DNA of 46,184 bases from Prevotella sp. UBA4339 (GCA_002393725.1 DGTJ01000059.1:1-46184); one strand, 5' to 3'; positions 7,695-16,767 are shown, counted from the stretch's first letter. Notes: generated from the sequence alone by a model not told the origin. Made by a program: numbers and translations.

Positions 7695-8729
7695 TTAGAT
7701 CAGCTGAGGCAGGAAGCACGATATCACCAGCACCACAATACCACATATAAGCACCGTGATTGTCTTCTGCGAACATCCTTTCCATTCCTTGAGTATGATT
7801 CCCCAGACATTGGAGAACACCACGTTGAGAGCCATCAGTATGCAGAATGAGAGAGTCATCAGCACAGGCGACTCTGTAAGGAAGCCCTTGCCCAAAGCCA
7901 GTCCGAAGAACTGCGAATACCACAGAGCACCTGCCAGGAGGCAGAACAAGAGGTTATTGCCCCATACTGCCGTCTTCTTATAGTCGCCCCATGTACCGTT
8001 CACCTGGTTCTGATAGAAACAGTAGATCATATTTGTTACAAAACCACCGAGAGTAACGAGGAATGTAGCAGGCAGCGTGCGGAACATCGGATCAGTGAGG
8101 TCACCGAAATTGATTTCCTTGCCAAACTCGAGACCTACGTTGAAGCAACCGCTCATAAAACCGGCAAGCAGGGCAATAGCGAGCCCTTTGGGGAAGTTGA
8201 AGTCCTTTACAGCTGCCTTCTTCTCCTCTTCAGAGAGTGAAGCTGCTTTCATCGAGCCTGCCACTCCGATGATGGCGATACCTATCAGAGTCACTACCAC
8301 ACCGAGGATTACAGCAAACGTCAGAGACTCCAAGGCATTCAGCTCCGGGAAGAATATGTTAAGCAGCACCGGGCCCATGATAGTACCCAGACCTGCACAT
8401 GTTCCGAGAGCTATCGACTGTCCAAGAGCCACTCCAAGATAGCGCATCGACAGTCCGAACGTCAGTCCGCCTACGCCCCACAGCACACCGAAGAAGATTG
8501 TCATCCAGATGTTGAACGAGCTTACGGTAGAGAACAGTTCGGTGAAAGAGTGCCCCGCAGGCACAGCCAGCAGAGCACCCAGGAAGGGCAGAATCAGCCA
8601 TGCGAACACACCCTGCACAATCCAGTATGACTCCCACGACCAGTCCTTGATCTTATTGATGGGAACATAACAGCTGGACTGACAGAACGCTCCGATGGCG
8701 ATGATTAGTAATCCGATTACGATATCCAT
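7695..8729 (-). CDS. rhaT: L-rhamnose/H+ symporter RhaT
   Basis: 344 residues, the same length as E. coli RhaT, with about ten hydrophobic helices. Typical segments are the first helix IAIGAFCQSSCYVPINKIK, WIVQGVFAWLILPFLGA, the glycine-rich GVLWGVGGLTFGLSMRYLG and LGTCAGLGTIMGPVLL. A charged cytoplasmic loop lies near 160-175 (SLSEEEKKAAVKDF). An inner-membrane proton-coupled importer of L-rhamnose. It starts 3 bp after the isomerase stop, so the two are translationally linked. Confidence 0.94.
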   Translation of the reverse strand: MDIVIGLLIIAIGAFCQSSCYVPINKIKDWSWESYWIVQGVFAWLILPFLGALLAVPAGHSFTELFSTVSSFNIWMTIFFGVLWGVGGLTFGLSMRYLGVALGQSIALGTCAGLGTIMGPVLLNIFFPELNALESLTFAVILGVVVTLIGIAIIGVAGSMKAASLSEEEKKAAVKDFNFPKGLAIALLAGFMSGCFNVGLEFGKEINFGDLTDPMFRTLPATFLVTLGGFVTNMIYCFYQNQVNGTWGDYKKTAVWGNNLLFCLLAGALWYSQFFGLALGKGFLTESPVLMTLSFCILMALNVVFSNVWGIILKEWKGCSQKTITVLICGIVVLVISCFLPQLI

Positions 8730-8732
8730 ATC

Positions 8733-10163
8733 TTATCTGCAGACAACATCACACTCAATGTTCAGTATCTTAGCCACCTTCAAGATGGTGTCGATGTGAT
8801 GACCAACGGCAGCAGCCATGTGGTGTGTAGGACCTGCCTCGCTCCACTTGTTGACAAACTCACGGCATGGCAGAGAGAACTTAGTGCGCATGTTGGTATC
8901 GCCAAACATGAAGATAGGACCATCCTCGTTAACACCCTCTGCAGCAACGAACTTGAATACGCCGTTGGCATCCTGAGTGATAGCGAGATAAGTTACAGGA
9001 CCTGTTGGGGGATAGAACTGTGTGAGGTAGCCGCCACCGGTCTTTCCGTGGAACACGGGCACGATCTTCATTGTCGGCTTGTGAGCCTGAGAGATGTCGA
9101 AGTCGCCTGAGCCAGAGTGACCGATGATGCAGATATCCTTCGGGAAGTCGATAGAGTACATCTCAGCAAGAGTACCGGTGCCAGAGATTGTCTTCAGAAT
9201 CGACATAGCCATAGCCACCTTCATATCACCCTCAACGGCACATGCTGTGTGCTGCTTGATAAGCATTGAGAAGGCAGGTATCAGCATAGAGTCGAGCTTA
9301 CCGGCAACACCCTTGGCAAAGCCTGCATAGTGAGAGGCAATCATGCCGAGCTTCTCGTCCTTTACCCACTGCTCAAAGGCTACTACGTACTTAGCCATAT
9401 CCCAAACCTTCTCGATGGTGCCACCACCCTCAATCTCAAATGTGTCGAGGATGTCCTGAGCCTTTGCCTTGATAGCAGCCTCGTCGGTGATGTTGTCAGC
9501 GATAGCCCACATCTGCTCCCAGTCGAACTGCTTCGTATATACGAACATACGGTGATAAAGGTTGGTCTCGTCGATATAGAGGTCCATCATGCCAGGATAC
9601 GGACGACCGATCTGGGCGATGTTGGTGTCACGGAAGCGGCGACGCACCTGAGCAGCACGGCACCAGTCCTCGATCTCTGCCTGCACACCAGGATCACCAC
9701 CTTCTACTACGCCTGTGATAACAGCTGAGCGCTTGCCTGCACGATTCAGGTCAGCAACCATCTCACCGATAGCACCACATGCATACAGGTCACCGAGCCA
9801 GATGGGGATGTCGGTATTAGGATAGTCAGGAGCCAGCTTCTTCTGGAGGTTCACAATCACTACAGGCACGTCGAGGTCACGTACTGCTGGAAGCATATTG
9901 TAAGAAGTACAATAGGTAAGCATCTGCAGTATAACGAGGTCTACGTCAGCTGCACGGAACTTGTCACCAGCAGCCATTGACTGCTCCTTTGTGGTAACCA
10001 TGCCACCGTCGATTATCTCGATAGTGTCGGGCAGAGTCTTCTTGAATGCCTCATACTGGGCCTCGAAATTAGGAACGAGCTGTGGGAACTGTGGCAGGTA
10101 GGCCTGCAGAGCGATAGAAAATACACCAACTTTTGCTTTGGTTTCTACTAATGGTTTACTCAT
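8733..10163 (-). CDS. AraA/FucI-type sugar isomerase in the rhamnose isomerase position
   Basis: 476 residues. It lacks the TIM-barrel features of RhaA or RhaI and instead looks like the L-arabinose/L-fucose isomerase fold: an N-terminal Rossmann-like part (KVGVFSIALQAYLPQFP, VDLVILQMLTYCTSYNM) and a C-terminal catalytic part. All four AraA-type metal and catalytic positions can be matched: E311 (AVEGD), E334 (LAEMYS), H349 (IGHSG) and H448 (GPTHH). Their spacing is close to E. coli E306/E333/H350/H450. It lies between rhamnulokinase (18-bp gap) and rhaT (3-bp gap). I infer that it converts L-rhamnose to L-rhamnulose, replacing RhaA. Activity on arabinose or fucose is possible, but no genes for those pathways are nearby. 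Confidence 0.85.
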   Translation of the reverse strand: MSKPLVETKAKVGVFSIALQAYLPQFPQLVPNFEAQYEAFKKTLPDTIEIIDGGMVTTKEQSMAAGDKFRAADVDLVILQMLTYCTSYNMLPAVRDLDVPVVIVNLQKKLAPDYPNTDIPIWLGDLYACGAIGEMVADLNRAGKRSAVITGVVEGGDPGVQAEIEDWCRAAQVRRRFRDTNIAQIGRPYPGMMDLYIDETNLYHRMFVYTKQFDWEQMWAIADNITDEAAIKAKAQDILDTFEIEGGGTIEKVWDMAKYVVAFEQWVKDEKLGMIASHYAGFAKGVAGKLDSMLIPAFSMLIKQHTACAVEGDMKVAMAMSILKTISGTGTLAEMYSIDFPKDICIIGHSGSGDFDISQAHKPTMKIVPVFHGKTGGGYLTQFYPPTGPVTYLAITQDANGVFKFVAAEGVNEDGPIFMFGDTNMRTKFSLPCREFVNKWSEAGPTHHMAAAVGHHIDTILKVAKILNIECDVVCR

Positions 10164-10181
10164 AATCTTGTTGTTTTGTTT

Positions 10182-11663
10182 TTATTTGTTAATAATAGAT
10201 AGATATTTGTCAAATGCTTGTGCCCATACATCGGCATCCTTGGGCTCATACTTCACCATCTCGATGCTGTCAGCAATTATCTTGCGCATCTGCCAGATGT
10301 CAGCCACCTCTCCGGCTGCCTTTGCCTGAAGCATGATGTTACCGATGGCGGTACCCTCCTGCGGTCCGGCCAGCACCTCTACCCCAAGCGAATCAGCAGT
10401 AAACTGGTTGAGGTACTTGTTCAGCGAACCTCCTCCGATGATGTGAAGCACATTCAGGTCGAAGTCGGCAAACTCCTTGAGCCATCCGAACACCTGACGA
10501 TAGCGCAGAGCCAACGAGTCGAAGATACAACGGCATATCTCAGCAGGAGTCTCAGGTACCGGCTGACCGGTATTGCGGCAATACTGCTGAATGGCTTCTA
10601 TCATTGAGACAGGATTAGCAAAGAGGGCATCGTCGGGATTGATGATCGAGCGGAAAGCCTCCACATTCATTGCCGAGCCCTGCAGCTCTGGATGGCTGAG
10701 CTGTCTTACCTCCTCCGGCCACTCCTTACGGCAGCGCTCATAGAGCCACATGCCACAGATATTCTTCAGGAAGCGGGTAGTACCTTCTATACCTCCCTCG
10801 TTGGTGAAGTTCAGCTCATAGCTGCGGTCGCTGATAATAGCCTTCTTTGTCTCAATACCCATTAGACTCCACGTGCCGCTTGAGAGATAGGCAAACTGCT
10901 CGTCCTTCGCAGGTACGGCAGCCACTGCCGAAGCGGTGTCGTGACCGGCAACAGCTATCACAGGTACAGCACCCAGTCCGGTCATCTTCTGTACCTCTTC
11001 AGTGAGCACACCTATCTGAGTTCCCGGATTAACCATCTTACCGAACATCTTGCGCGAGAGTCCCAGTGATGCCAGCAGGCGCTCGTCGAGCTGTCCAGAG
11101 CGAGGGTCAAGCAGCTGTGAGGTAGAAGCGATGGTATATTCGCACACCTCGTTGCCGGTAAGCATCCATGAGAGGGCATCAGGCACGAAGAGTATCTTCT
11201 TCGCATGGTTGAATGCGGCATTGTCTTCCTTCCTCATGGCATAGAGTTGGAAGATGGAGTTGAAATTGAGGAACTGTATACCTGTCACATCGTAGACTTC
11301 TTTCTTCGAGATGACGTTTTTCAGGTAGTCTTCCATCGCCCCGAAGGTGATGGGGTCGCGATATGCTCTCGGATTACGCAATATGGCATTGTCCTCACCG
11401 ATGAACACAAAGTCTACTCCCCATGTGTCGATACCGATACTTGTGATTTCAATATTACGTCGTGCCACCTCCTTCAGACCACGTATGATCTCGAAATAGA
11501 GAGCATAAATGTCCCAGTAGAAATGACCTCCCTGCTCGATGAGGTTATTGGGGAATCGGGTGATTTCCTCCTGCATGAGCTTTCCGTCTTTTACTGTGCC
11601 GATGATGGTTCTGCCACTGGTAGCGCCAAGGTCAACGGCAAAAAAGCATTTCTGATTGTCCAT
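10182..11663 (-). CDS. rhaB: Rhamnulokinase
   Basis: 493 residues (E. coli RhaB 489), FGGY carbohydrate kinase family. FAVDLGATSGRTIIG at the N-terminus is the phosphate-1 loop. SIGIDTWGVDFVF (D79) contacts the sugar, and AVAGHDTASAV supplies the catalytic base D242. SSGTWSLMGIE and HIIGGGSLNKYLNQ are the later ATP-site motifs. It phosphorylates L-rhamnulose for RhaD. First gene of the four-gene minus-strand operon with its own promoter. In Bacteroidetes this gene is often called rhaK. Confidence 0.95.
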   Translation of the reverse strand: MDNQKCFFAVDLGATSGRTIIGTVKDGKLMQEEITRFPNNLIEQGGHFYWDIYALYFEIIRGLKEVARRNIEITSIGIDTWGVDFVFIGEDNAILRNPRAYRDPITFGAMEDYLKNVISKKEVYDVTGIQFLNFNSIFQLYAMRKEDNAAFNHAKKILFVPDALSWMLTGNEVCEYTIASTSQLLDPRSGQLDERLLASLGLSRKMFGKMVNPGTQIGVLTEEVQKMTGLGAVPVIAVAGHDTASAVAAVPAKDEQFAYLSSGTWSLMGIETKKAIISDRSYELNFTNEGGIEGTTRFLKNICGMWLYERCRKEWPEEVRQLSHPELQGSAMNVEAFRSIINPDDALFANPVSMIEAIQQYCRNTGQPVPETPAEICRCIFDSLALRYRQVFGWLKEFADFDLNVLHIIGGGSLNKYLNQFTADSLGVEVLAGPQEGTAIGNIMLQAKAAGEVADIWQMRKIIADSIEMVKYEPKDADVWAQAFDKYLSIINK

Positions 11664-11709
11664 AATTGTATAAAATTGATTTGTTTCCTTTACGTAGTTT
11701 TACAAGGTG

Positions 11710-11741
11710 CAAAGTTAGTGAAAAGTTTTCGAATCTGCAAA
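11710..11741 (-). promoter_or_regulatory. Promoter of the rhaB-isomerase-rhaT-rhaD operon
   Basis: On the minus strand, TTTG (11738-11741) and TAACTTTG (11710-11717) are separated by 20 bp, an excellent -33/-7 match. It lies just after the GH28 stop codon, so the operon can be transcribed independently of the GH28 gene. No terminator separates them, so some read-through is possible. Confidence 0.7.
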
Positions 11742-11757
11742 GCTTTTCGATATTTTA

Positions 11758-13026
11758 TCAGAAATTCATCGGTTGACCGTCGACAGTGAAGTCTACGAGT
11801 TCGTATTTGTCGGAGGTCTTAACGTCGTACATCGTCTCGGCATCCACGCTGTTATTACGCATCACGATGTTGTTGCAGCGCGACAGAGGCATGTCGTCAC
11901 GCTTCTCGGGCTTGAAGAACTGAGTCCAGGGGTGGATGAAGAGGAAGCGCTTGCAGTGGCCCGTGATATTCTCCACGAGCACATACTCGTAGTGCTGGGG
12001 AGTGTCGGGGCGCATCTTAAGCCACAGCACGCGGTCGGACATCTCGGTATAGCAGTTGCGCAGGATGATATTGCGGTCGTGCAGCGACTCGGAGCCCAGA
12101 GTCAGACAGCCGTGCACACGTCCGTAGCGGCAGTTCTGTATAAGGATGCGCTCGCAGTCGCCATTGGTCTCATCCTTGTCTGCCCATGTGCCCTTGCCAC
12201 CTTTCAGCACCACGGCATCGTCATTGACATGCATGTAGCAGCCGTTGATAAGGATATCAGTGCATACATCGATGTCGATAGCGTCTGATGAAGGGGCACC
12301 GCGTTTAGGATCGGGAGCCCAGATATTCTCCGTGGGAGCAAAGATATAGCAGTCGAGATAGCGCACATGGTTGCTCTTATATACGTGATTAGTCCAGAAG
12401 GGAGAGTTGATGAGGTGTACATCCTGTACGGTCACATTCTTGCAATTGGAGATATATGTGAGTCTTGGGCGCTGGGCATCCTTGTTGGTGCACTGGGGAT
12501 TCCACTTGCGGCGGATCCAGAACTCCTGCCAGTAGTTGAGTCCGTTGCCGTCGATAGTACCCTTACCACTGATGGTGAACCCGTCTATCCCGTCGGCATT
12601 GACGAGTGCGCAGAAATACGTGCATGTCTCACCCTCGATGCGGGTAGTCATATACGGAAAGTCGATGATGCGGTCAGAACCTTTCAGGCGACCCTGGACA
12701 TGCAGGTGAGTACCTTGCTTGAAGAACAATGCTCCAGTAAGGTATGTACCCTCGGGAATGACTACTACACCCCCACCCTCACGGGCTGCACGGTCGATGA
12801 CCGACTGAATGGCCTGGGTCTGAACGACTGTCGAATCCTTCTTTACACCATAGTCGGTAATGACATACTGACGTCCCAGTTTTGCGACATCCACTTTCGT
12901 TGTATCCTTAAACCAGGCATCCATCACTGTGTTGTCAGGCCATGTCTCTACGACTGCCTTCTTCTTTGTCTTTGCTGTTCCCGTAAGGAGAGCCAACGAG
13001 AACAATAGCAGAATAATCTTTCTCAT
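11758..13026 (-). CDS. Exported GH28-family glycoside hydrolase (polygalacturonase-like)
   Basis: 422 residues with a signal peptide (MRKIILLLFSLALLTGTAK). It has the right-handed beta-helix pattern of GH28: an N-terminal YVITDYGVKKD segment, GGVVVIPEGTYLTGAL, FTISGKGTIDGNG, then repeated coils. The catalytic aspartates are in SSDAIDID (248-253) and NDDAVV (D269, D270). The GHG motif becomes VHGCLTLGSE (H305), and LWLKM replaces RIK. Family members hydrolyse galacturonosyl bonds in pectin. The variant motifs and context favour a rhamnogalacturonan-type substrate over plain polygalacturonan, which is inference. Divergent from aldA. Confidence 0.85.
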   Translation of the reverse strand: MRKIILLLFSLALLTGTAKTKKKAVVETWPDNTVMDAWFKDTTKVDVAKLGRQYVITDYGVKKDSTVVQTQAIQSVIDRAAREGGGVVVIPEGTYLTGALFFKQGTHLHVQGRLKGSDRIIDFPYMTTRIEGETCTYFCALVNADGIDGFTISGKGTIDGNGLNYWQEFWIRRKWNPQCTNKDAQRPRLTYISNCKNVTVQDVHLINSPFWTNHVYKSNHVRYLDCYIFAPTENIWAPDPKRGAPSSDAIDIDVCTDILINGCYMHVNDDAVVLKGGKGTWADKDETNGDCERILIQNCRYGRVHGCLTLGSESLHDRNIILRNCYTEMSDRVLWLKMRPDTPQHYEYVLVENITGHCKRFLFIHPWTQFFKPEKRDDMPLSRCNNIVMRNNSVDAETMYDVKTSDKYELVDFTVDGQPMNF

Positions 13027-13054
13027 CTTCGATTAATAATTAGTAATTTGTCTA

Positions 13055-13088
13055 TTTGTGCACAAAATTACGCAAAATTCCAAAGATA
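13055..13088 (-). promoter_or_regulatory. Candidate promoter and palindrome before the GH28 gene
   Basis: Two minus-strand -7 candidates exist: TATCTTTG (13081-13088) and TAATTTTG (13063-13070). Neither has a strong -33. A perfect 12-bp palindrome, TTTGTGCACAAA (13055-13066), overlaps the second and lies about 30 bp before the start codon. It may be an operator. Confidence 0.4.
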
Positions 13089-13165
13089 AAAGAATAAAAA
13101 TCGTTCAATTTGTTAGTAAAACGTACAATTTAATTTTTTTTATATAAAATAGTGTATGCATTTTA

Positions 13166-13196
13166 TTTGTTATTTCACAACAATTTAGTATATTTG
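13166..13196 (+). promoter_or_regulatory. aldA promoter
   Basis: TTTG (13166-13169) and TATATTTG (13189-13196), 19 bp apart, match the Bacteroidetes consensus. The aldA ATG follows after a 50-bp leader. Confidence 0.7.
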
Positions 13197-13246
13197 CTGA
13201 CGAATTACGATGTGACTTATCTACTTAATTTTAACAACAATCGCTT

Positions 13247-14689
13247 ATGAAAGAATTAAAAATGTACATTAACGGCCAGTTCTGCGAGAGCTCGAACGGC
13301 AAGTGGATTGACGTGCTTAACCCATCAACAGAGGAGGTTATCTCCCGTCAGCCAGAAGGAACCATCGAAGACGTAAACCGCGCCCTTGACGCAGCCCGCG
13401 CTGCCCAGAAGGCTTGGGCAAAGACTCCAGCTATCGAACGTGCACAGTATCTGCTGAAGATAGCTGAGGGCATCAAGAAGCGCGAGAAGGAGTTCACAGA
13501 GATTATCATGCGCGAGCAGGGTAAGACCCGCACATGGGCTTCTATCGAGGTAGGCGCTACTATCTCTTACTTCGAGTATATGGCTACCTTCGCACGTCAT
13601 ATCGAGGGAGAGATTATACCTTCCGACCGTCCTAACGAGACAATCCTGCTCTCAAAGAAGCCTATCGGTGTAGTAGCAGGCATCCTGCCATGGAACTTCC
13701 CGTTCTTCCTCATCGCCCGTAAGGCTGGTGCAGCGCTGATTGCAGGCTGTACTATCGTTATCAAGCCTTCCCAGCTTACTCCGGAGAACTGCACAGAGTT
13801 CGGAAAGATCATCGATGAGATTGGACTCCCCGCAGGTGTTATCAACATCGTAACAGGTAAGGGAAGTGTTATCGGCAACGAGATGGCCGGTTCGCCAAAG
13901 ATCGACATCGTGAGCGTAACAGGTTCTGTAGGCGCTGGCGAGAGCATCATGGCTGCTGCTTCAAAGAACATCACAAAGGTTAGCCTTGAGCTTGGAGGCA
14001 AGGCTCCTGCCATCGTGATGAAGGATGCTGACCTGGAGCGTGCTGCACAGTGGATCGTTGACTCTCGTATCGGCAACAACGGACAGATCTGTAACAATGC
14101 CGAGCGTGTATACGTTCAGAAGGAGGTGAAGGAGGCATTCACAGAGATTCTGGTTAAGAAGATGGCAGCTGTCAAGGTGGGCGACGTATGCGCTGACGAT
14201 AGCGTAGACATGGGTCCTCTGGTAGAAGCCCGCGCTCTGGAGAGTGTTTCTGAGAAGGTGGAGCGTGCTATCAAGCAGGGAGCAAAGCTGCTCTGCGGAG
14301 GTCACCGTGTAGGAGAGAAGGGCTACTTCTATGCAGCTACCGTCCTCGACAACTGTACTCAGGACATGGATATCATCCACGAGGAGACATTCGGCCCTGT
14401 TATCCCACTGGTGGAGTTCGACACCTTGGATCAGGCCATCGAGTGGGCCAATGACTGCGAGTACGGCTTGGCATCTTCAATCTTCACTAAGGACCTGAAC
14501 GTAGCCGTTAAGGCATGCCGCGAACTGGAGTTTGGTGAGACATACATCAACCGCGAGCACTTCGAGGCTATTCAGGGTTTCCACGCTGGTGTGAAGAAGT
14601 CTGGTATCGGTGGTGCCGACGGAAAGCACGGCGTAGACGAGTATCTCGTTACCCACGTGACATACCTCGACACTTGGGAGGATATGTAA
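13247..14689 (+). CDS. aldA: Lactaldehyde dehydrogenase-type aldehyde dehydrogenase
   Basis: 480 residues (E. coli AldA 479), NAD-dependent aldehyde dehydrogenase family. Visible catalytic parts are PWNFPFF with N150, VSLELGGKAP with general base E248, and NNGQICNNAERVYV with nucleophile C282. The HEETFGPVIPLVEF motif is also present. It is cytoplasmic, with no signal. In this context the substrate is inferred to be the L-lactaldehyde released by RhaD, giving L-lactate. It is a single-gene unit with its own promoter and a strong terminator. A glycolaldehyde or other aldehyde role cannot be excluded from sequence alone. Confidence 0.88.
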   Translation: MKELKMYINGQFCESSNGKWIDVLNPSTEEVISRQPEGTIEDVNRALDAARAAQKAWAKTPAIERAQYLLKIAEGIKKREKEFTEIIMREQGKTRTWASIEVGATISYFEYMATFARHIEGEIIPSDRPNETILLSKKPIGVVAGILPWNFPFFLIARKAGAALIAGCTIVIKPSQLTPENCTEFGKIIDEIGLPAGVINIVTGKGSVIGNEMAGSPKIDIVSVTGSVGAGESIMAAASKNITKVSLELGGKAPAIVMKDADLERAAQWIVDSRIGNNGQICNNAERVYVQKEVKEAFTEILVKKMAAVKVGDVCADDSVDMGPLVEARALESVSEKVERAIKQGAKLLCGGHRVGEKGYFYAATVLDNCTQDMDIIHEETFGPVIPLVEFDTLDQAIEWANDCEYGLASSIFTKDLNVAVKACRELEFGETYINREHFEAIQGFHAGVKKSGIGGADGKHGVDEYLVTHVTYLDTWEDM

Positions 14690-14692
14690 CGC

Positions 14693-14734
14693 GACAATAA
14701 AAATCCCCGCCAGCTGGCGGGGATTTTTATTGTC
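14693..14734. terminator. Perfect 42-bp palindromic bidirectional terminator
   Basis: The left arm 14693-14713 and right arm 14714-14734 are exact reverse complements. Each contains a GC-rich core (CCCCGCCAG) and an A/T flank. It sits in the 55 bp between the convergent aldA and rhaM genes and supplies a T-run in both directions (ATTTTTATT). Confidence 0.9.
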
Positions 14735-14744
14735 TGTCTCGTTA

Positions 14745-15062
14745 TCAGTCCAGATGGAAAACCTCCTGCAGAGGGATTGTCACAGGAGAGTTGTCGGGGT
14801 TGACATCCATGATGTCGGCCATCATGTCCCACCACTTCTGGGTTATCGGGTCTACATTCTCTGTATCCTGTGAGTTGCCTTCGCCCTCACACTCCTGATA
14901 TCCGAAAAGGATATTGGTATCCTTATCCCAGTAGATACTGTAGTTGCTTACTCCACCATCCTTAATCATCTTGACCAGTTCGGGCCAGATAGCGGCATGG
15001 CGCTTCTCATACTCTTTCTCGCAGCCTGGTTTCAGCTGCATCTTGAATGCAAATCGTTTCAT
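14745..15062 (-). CDS. rhaM: L-rhamnose mutarotase
   Basis: 105 residues (E. coli RhaM 104). It catalyses alpha/beta anomer exchange of L-rhamnose. Family motifs are FAFKMQLKPG, the EKRHAAIWPEL block with H22, SNYSIYWD and the WWDMMADIMD helix, ending in LQEVFHLD. No signal peptide, so cytoplasmic. Last gene of the aldo/keto reductase - esterase - rhaM unit, 15 bp after the esterase stop. Confidence 0.95.
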   Translation of the reverse strand: MKRFAFKMQLKPGCEKEYEKRHAAIWPELVKMIKDGGVSNYSIYWDKDTNILFGYQECEGEGNSQDTENVDPITQKWWDMMADIMDVNPDNSPVTIPLQEVFHLD

Positions 15063-15077
15063 CGTAGTTTTACTGTT

Positions 15078-16757
15078 TTACTTTTTTTTCAGATATTTCG
15101 CCAGCGGACTGTTGTTGGCACGAAGTCCCTGGGCTACACTCTTGGCATTTGTCTTGGCTCCGAGGAGAGAGGTGTGGGTATGGTCATGATTGAAGTATTT
15201 CATGGCCTTCTCCTTCTTGCCGCACTTCTTGTCGAGGAAATCAGCAGTGATGTTGTGCAGGTCGACAAACTCTACGCCTGTCTCTTTTACCACCTCACGA
15301 TACCACTTGCCGTATGTGTCGTTGCGGCGTTCTATCTTACCGTTCTCCCACTCGTTGCGAGGAGTCAGTGATACGAGAATCGGAGTAGCACCTTTCTCAC
15401 GGACATCCTGAATGAACTTCTTCAGATACCAGCCAAACGAATAGACCACCTCATAGCTTCCTACGGCAGTATTCGACTTCAGCTTCTGGTCGATGACATT
15501 CTGCTTCGAGAGGTCTTCCTTTGCTGGCTTCATCTGGTACACATGACACGTATCCTTGGCTGTAGCGATAGCAGCACGGTATTTCGGCTTGTCGATGGCA
15601 CCGATGTCGTTGTGCCCGAACTCGATGAGCACGAAGTCACCCGGCTTCAGTGAGTTGTACACTTTCTCCCATCTGCCCTCGTTGAGGTATGAGCGGCAGC
15701 TGCGGCCTGCCATAGCGGCGTTCACGATATCAATCTTCGTCTCGTCGAACACTGTATTGGCAACGGCTCCCCAGCCCCACATTCCGTCTTCATCCTTATC
15801 GGCATTCTTTACGGTACTGTCACCAGTGATGAACACTACTGGCTTACCTTCAGTACGGTTAAGGTCGTAGACTGGCAGACTCACATTTATCATCATCGCC
15901 TTCAGGGGATTCAGGGCAGGGTTATGGCTTGCCATCAGCCCTTCTGCTGCAGAGCGGGCATTCATCATCGCACCGAAACGGCTGGTATGAATCTTGTCGA
16001 GGAAGAAGTGATAGCTGGTCTTCCAAGGACCATAGGCATCGAGCTTCTTACCAGAGATCTCGTTGAGGTCGATAAACGGCACACCTTCTTCTGCCGCAAC
16101 CTGCATCTGCCACTGGGTATGCTGCTTGCGTACTATCTTGCCATTATCATCGTAGGCATTGCGTGGTGTCAGCGACATCAGAATGGGATAACCGCCCTGA
16201 GCCCTGACATCGTTTATATACTTGCGCATATAGCCTCCGTAAGTGTAGACGGTCTCATGCTCGCCAGTCTCCTTGATAGTCACCTCAAGGGTGTCGTTAC
16301 CCGTACCGGGAATACTTGCCCTGGCACGACCGGAGTCGTACGGACCGTTGTCGTTATGCCCGATAGAGATAATCACCCAGTCGCCTGGACGGATGGCCTG
16401 CTTGATGGGCTGCCACAGCTTATTATAGAAGGTGCGGCTGCTCATGCCGCCAAGAGCCTGGTTCTCAACCGTAATCTTCCTTGCATCGAAATACTCGTGG
16501 GCATAGTATCCCCATCCCCACTGGCCGTTATTACCATTGCCCAGCGTACCGGTGCGCATCGTGGAGTTACCTATGAGGAACAGCACTGGATTATTGCCTA
16601 CTCTACTCGATCCCGGTACAGGGCGTGCAGTCATTGCCTTTGCAATACTGTCAGGGGTGTTGTCTACAACGCCATTAACATCTTTTGGAGCCTCAGCCAC
16701 CTGAGCCTGCATGGTAGCGGCTACGGCAGCAAAAAGGACTGATATGATTCTCTTCAT
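15078..16757 (-). CDS. Exported tandem SGNH esterase, CE12-like rhamnogalacturonan acetylesterase
   Basis: 559 residues from ATG 16757. The frame is open to 16796, but MKRIISVLFAAVAATMQAQ is a clear signal peptide and this start lies 10 bp after the preceding stop. There are two complete SGNH/GDSL hydrolase domains. Domain 1 (about 55-275) has FLIGNSTMR (S65), SIGHNDNG (N135) and LDKIHTS (D254, H257). Domain 2 (about 305-555) has FITGDSTVK (S314), FGHNDIG (N393) and DHTHTS (D525, H528). Domain 1 has Asn in place of Asp in the GDS box. CE12 enzymes remove acetyl groups from rhamnogalacturonan, matching the locus theme. Both triads look intact. Confidence 0.85.
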   Translation of the reverse strand: MKRIISVLFAAVAATMQAQVAEAPKDVNGVVDNTPDSIAKAMTARPVPGSSRVGNNPVLFLIGNSTMRTGTLGNGNNGQWGWGYYAHEYFDARKITVENQALGGMSSRTFYNKLWQPIKQAIRPGDWVIISIGHNDNGPYDSGRARASIPGTGNDTLEVTIKETGEHETVYTYGGYMRKYINDVRAQGGYPILMSLTPRNAYDDNGKIVRKQHTQWQMQVAAEEGVPFIDLNEISGKKLDAYGPWKTSYHFFLDKIHTSRFGAMMNARSAAEGLMASHNPALNPLKAMMINVSLPVYDLNRTEGKPVVFITGDSTVKNADKDEDGMWGWGAVANTVFDETKIDIVNAAMAGRSCRSYLNEGRWEKVYNSLKPGDFVLIEFGHNDIGAIDKPKYRAAIATAKDTCHVYQMKPAKEDLSKQNVIDQKLKSNTAVGSYEVVYSFGWYLKKFIQDVREKGATPILVSLTPRNEWENGKIERRNDTYGKWYREVVKETGVEFVDLHNITADFLDKKCGKKEKAMKYFNHDHTHTSLLGAKTNAKSVAQGLRANNSPLAKYLKKK

Positions 16758-16767
16758 GTTATTGTGA

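Noticed and set aside
8733..10163. Calling the isomerase a canonical RhaA or RhaI
   Set aside because: The protein has AraA-like metal-site motifs and domain order and lacks the TIM-barrel pattern of RhaA and RhaI.
15924..16742. 272-residue open frame on the plus strand
   Set aside because: Antisense to the first esterase domain, whose catalytic motifs are intact.
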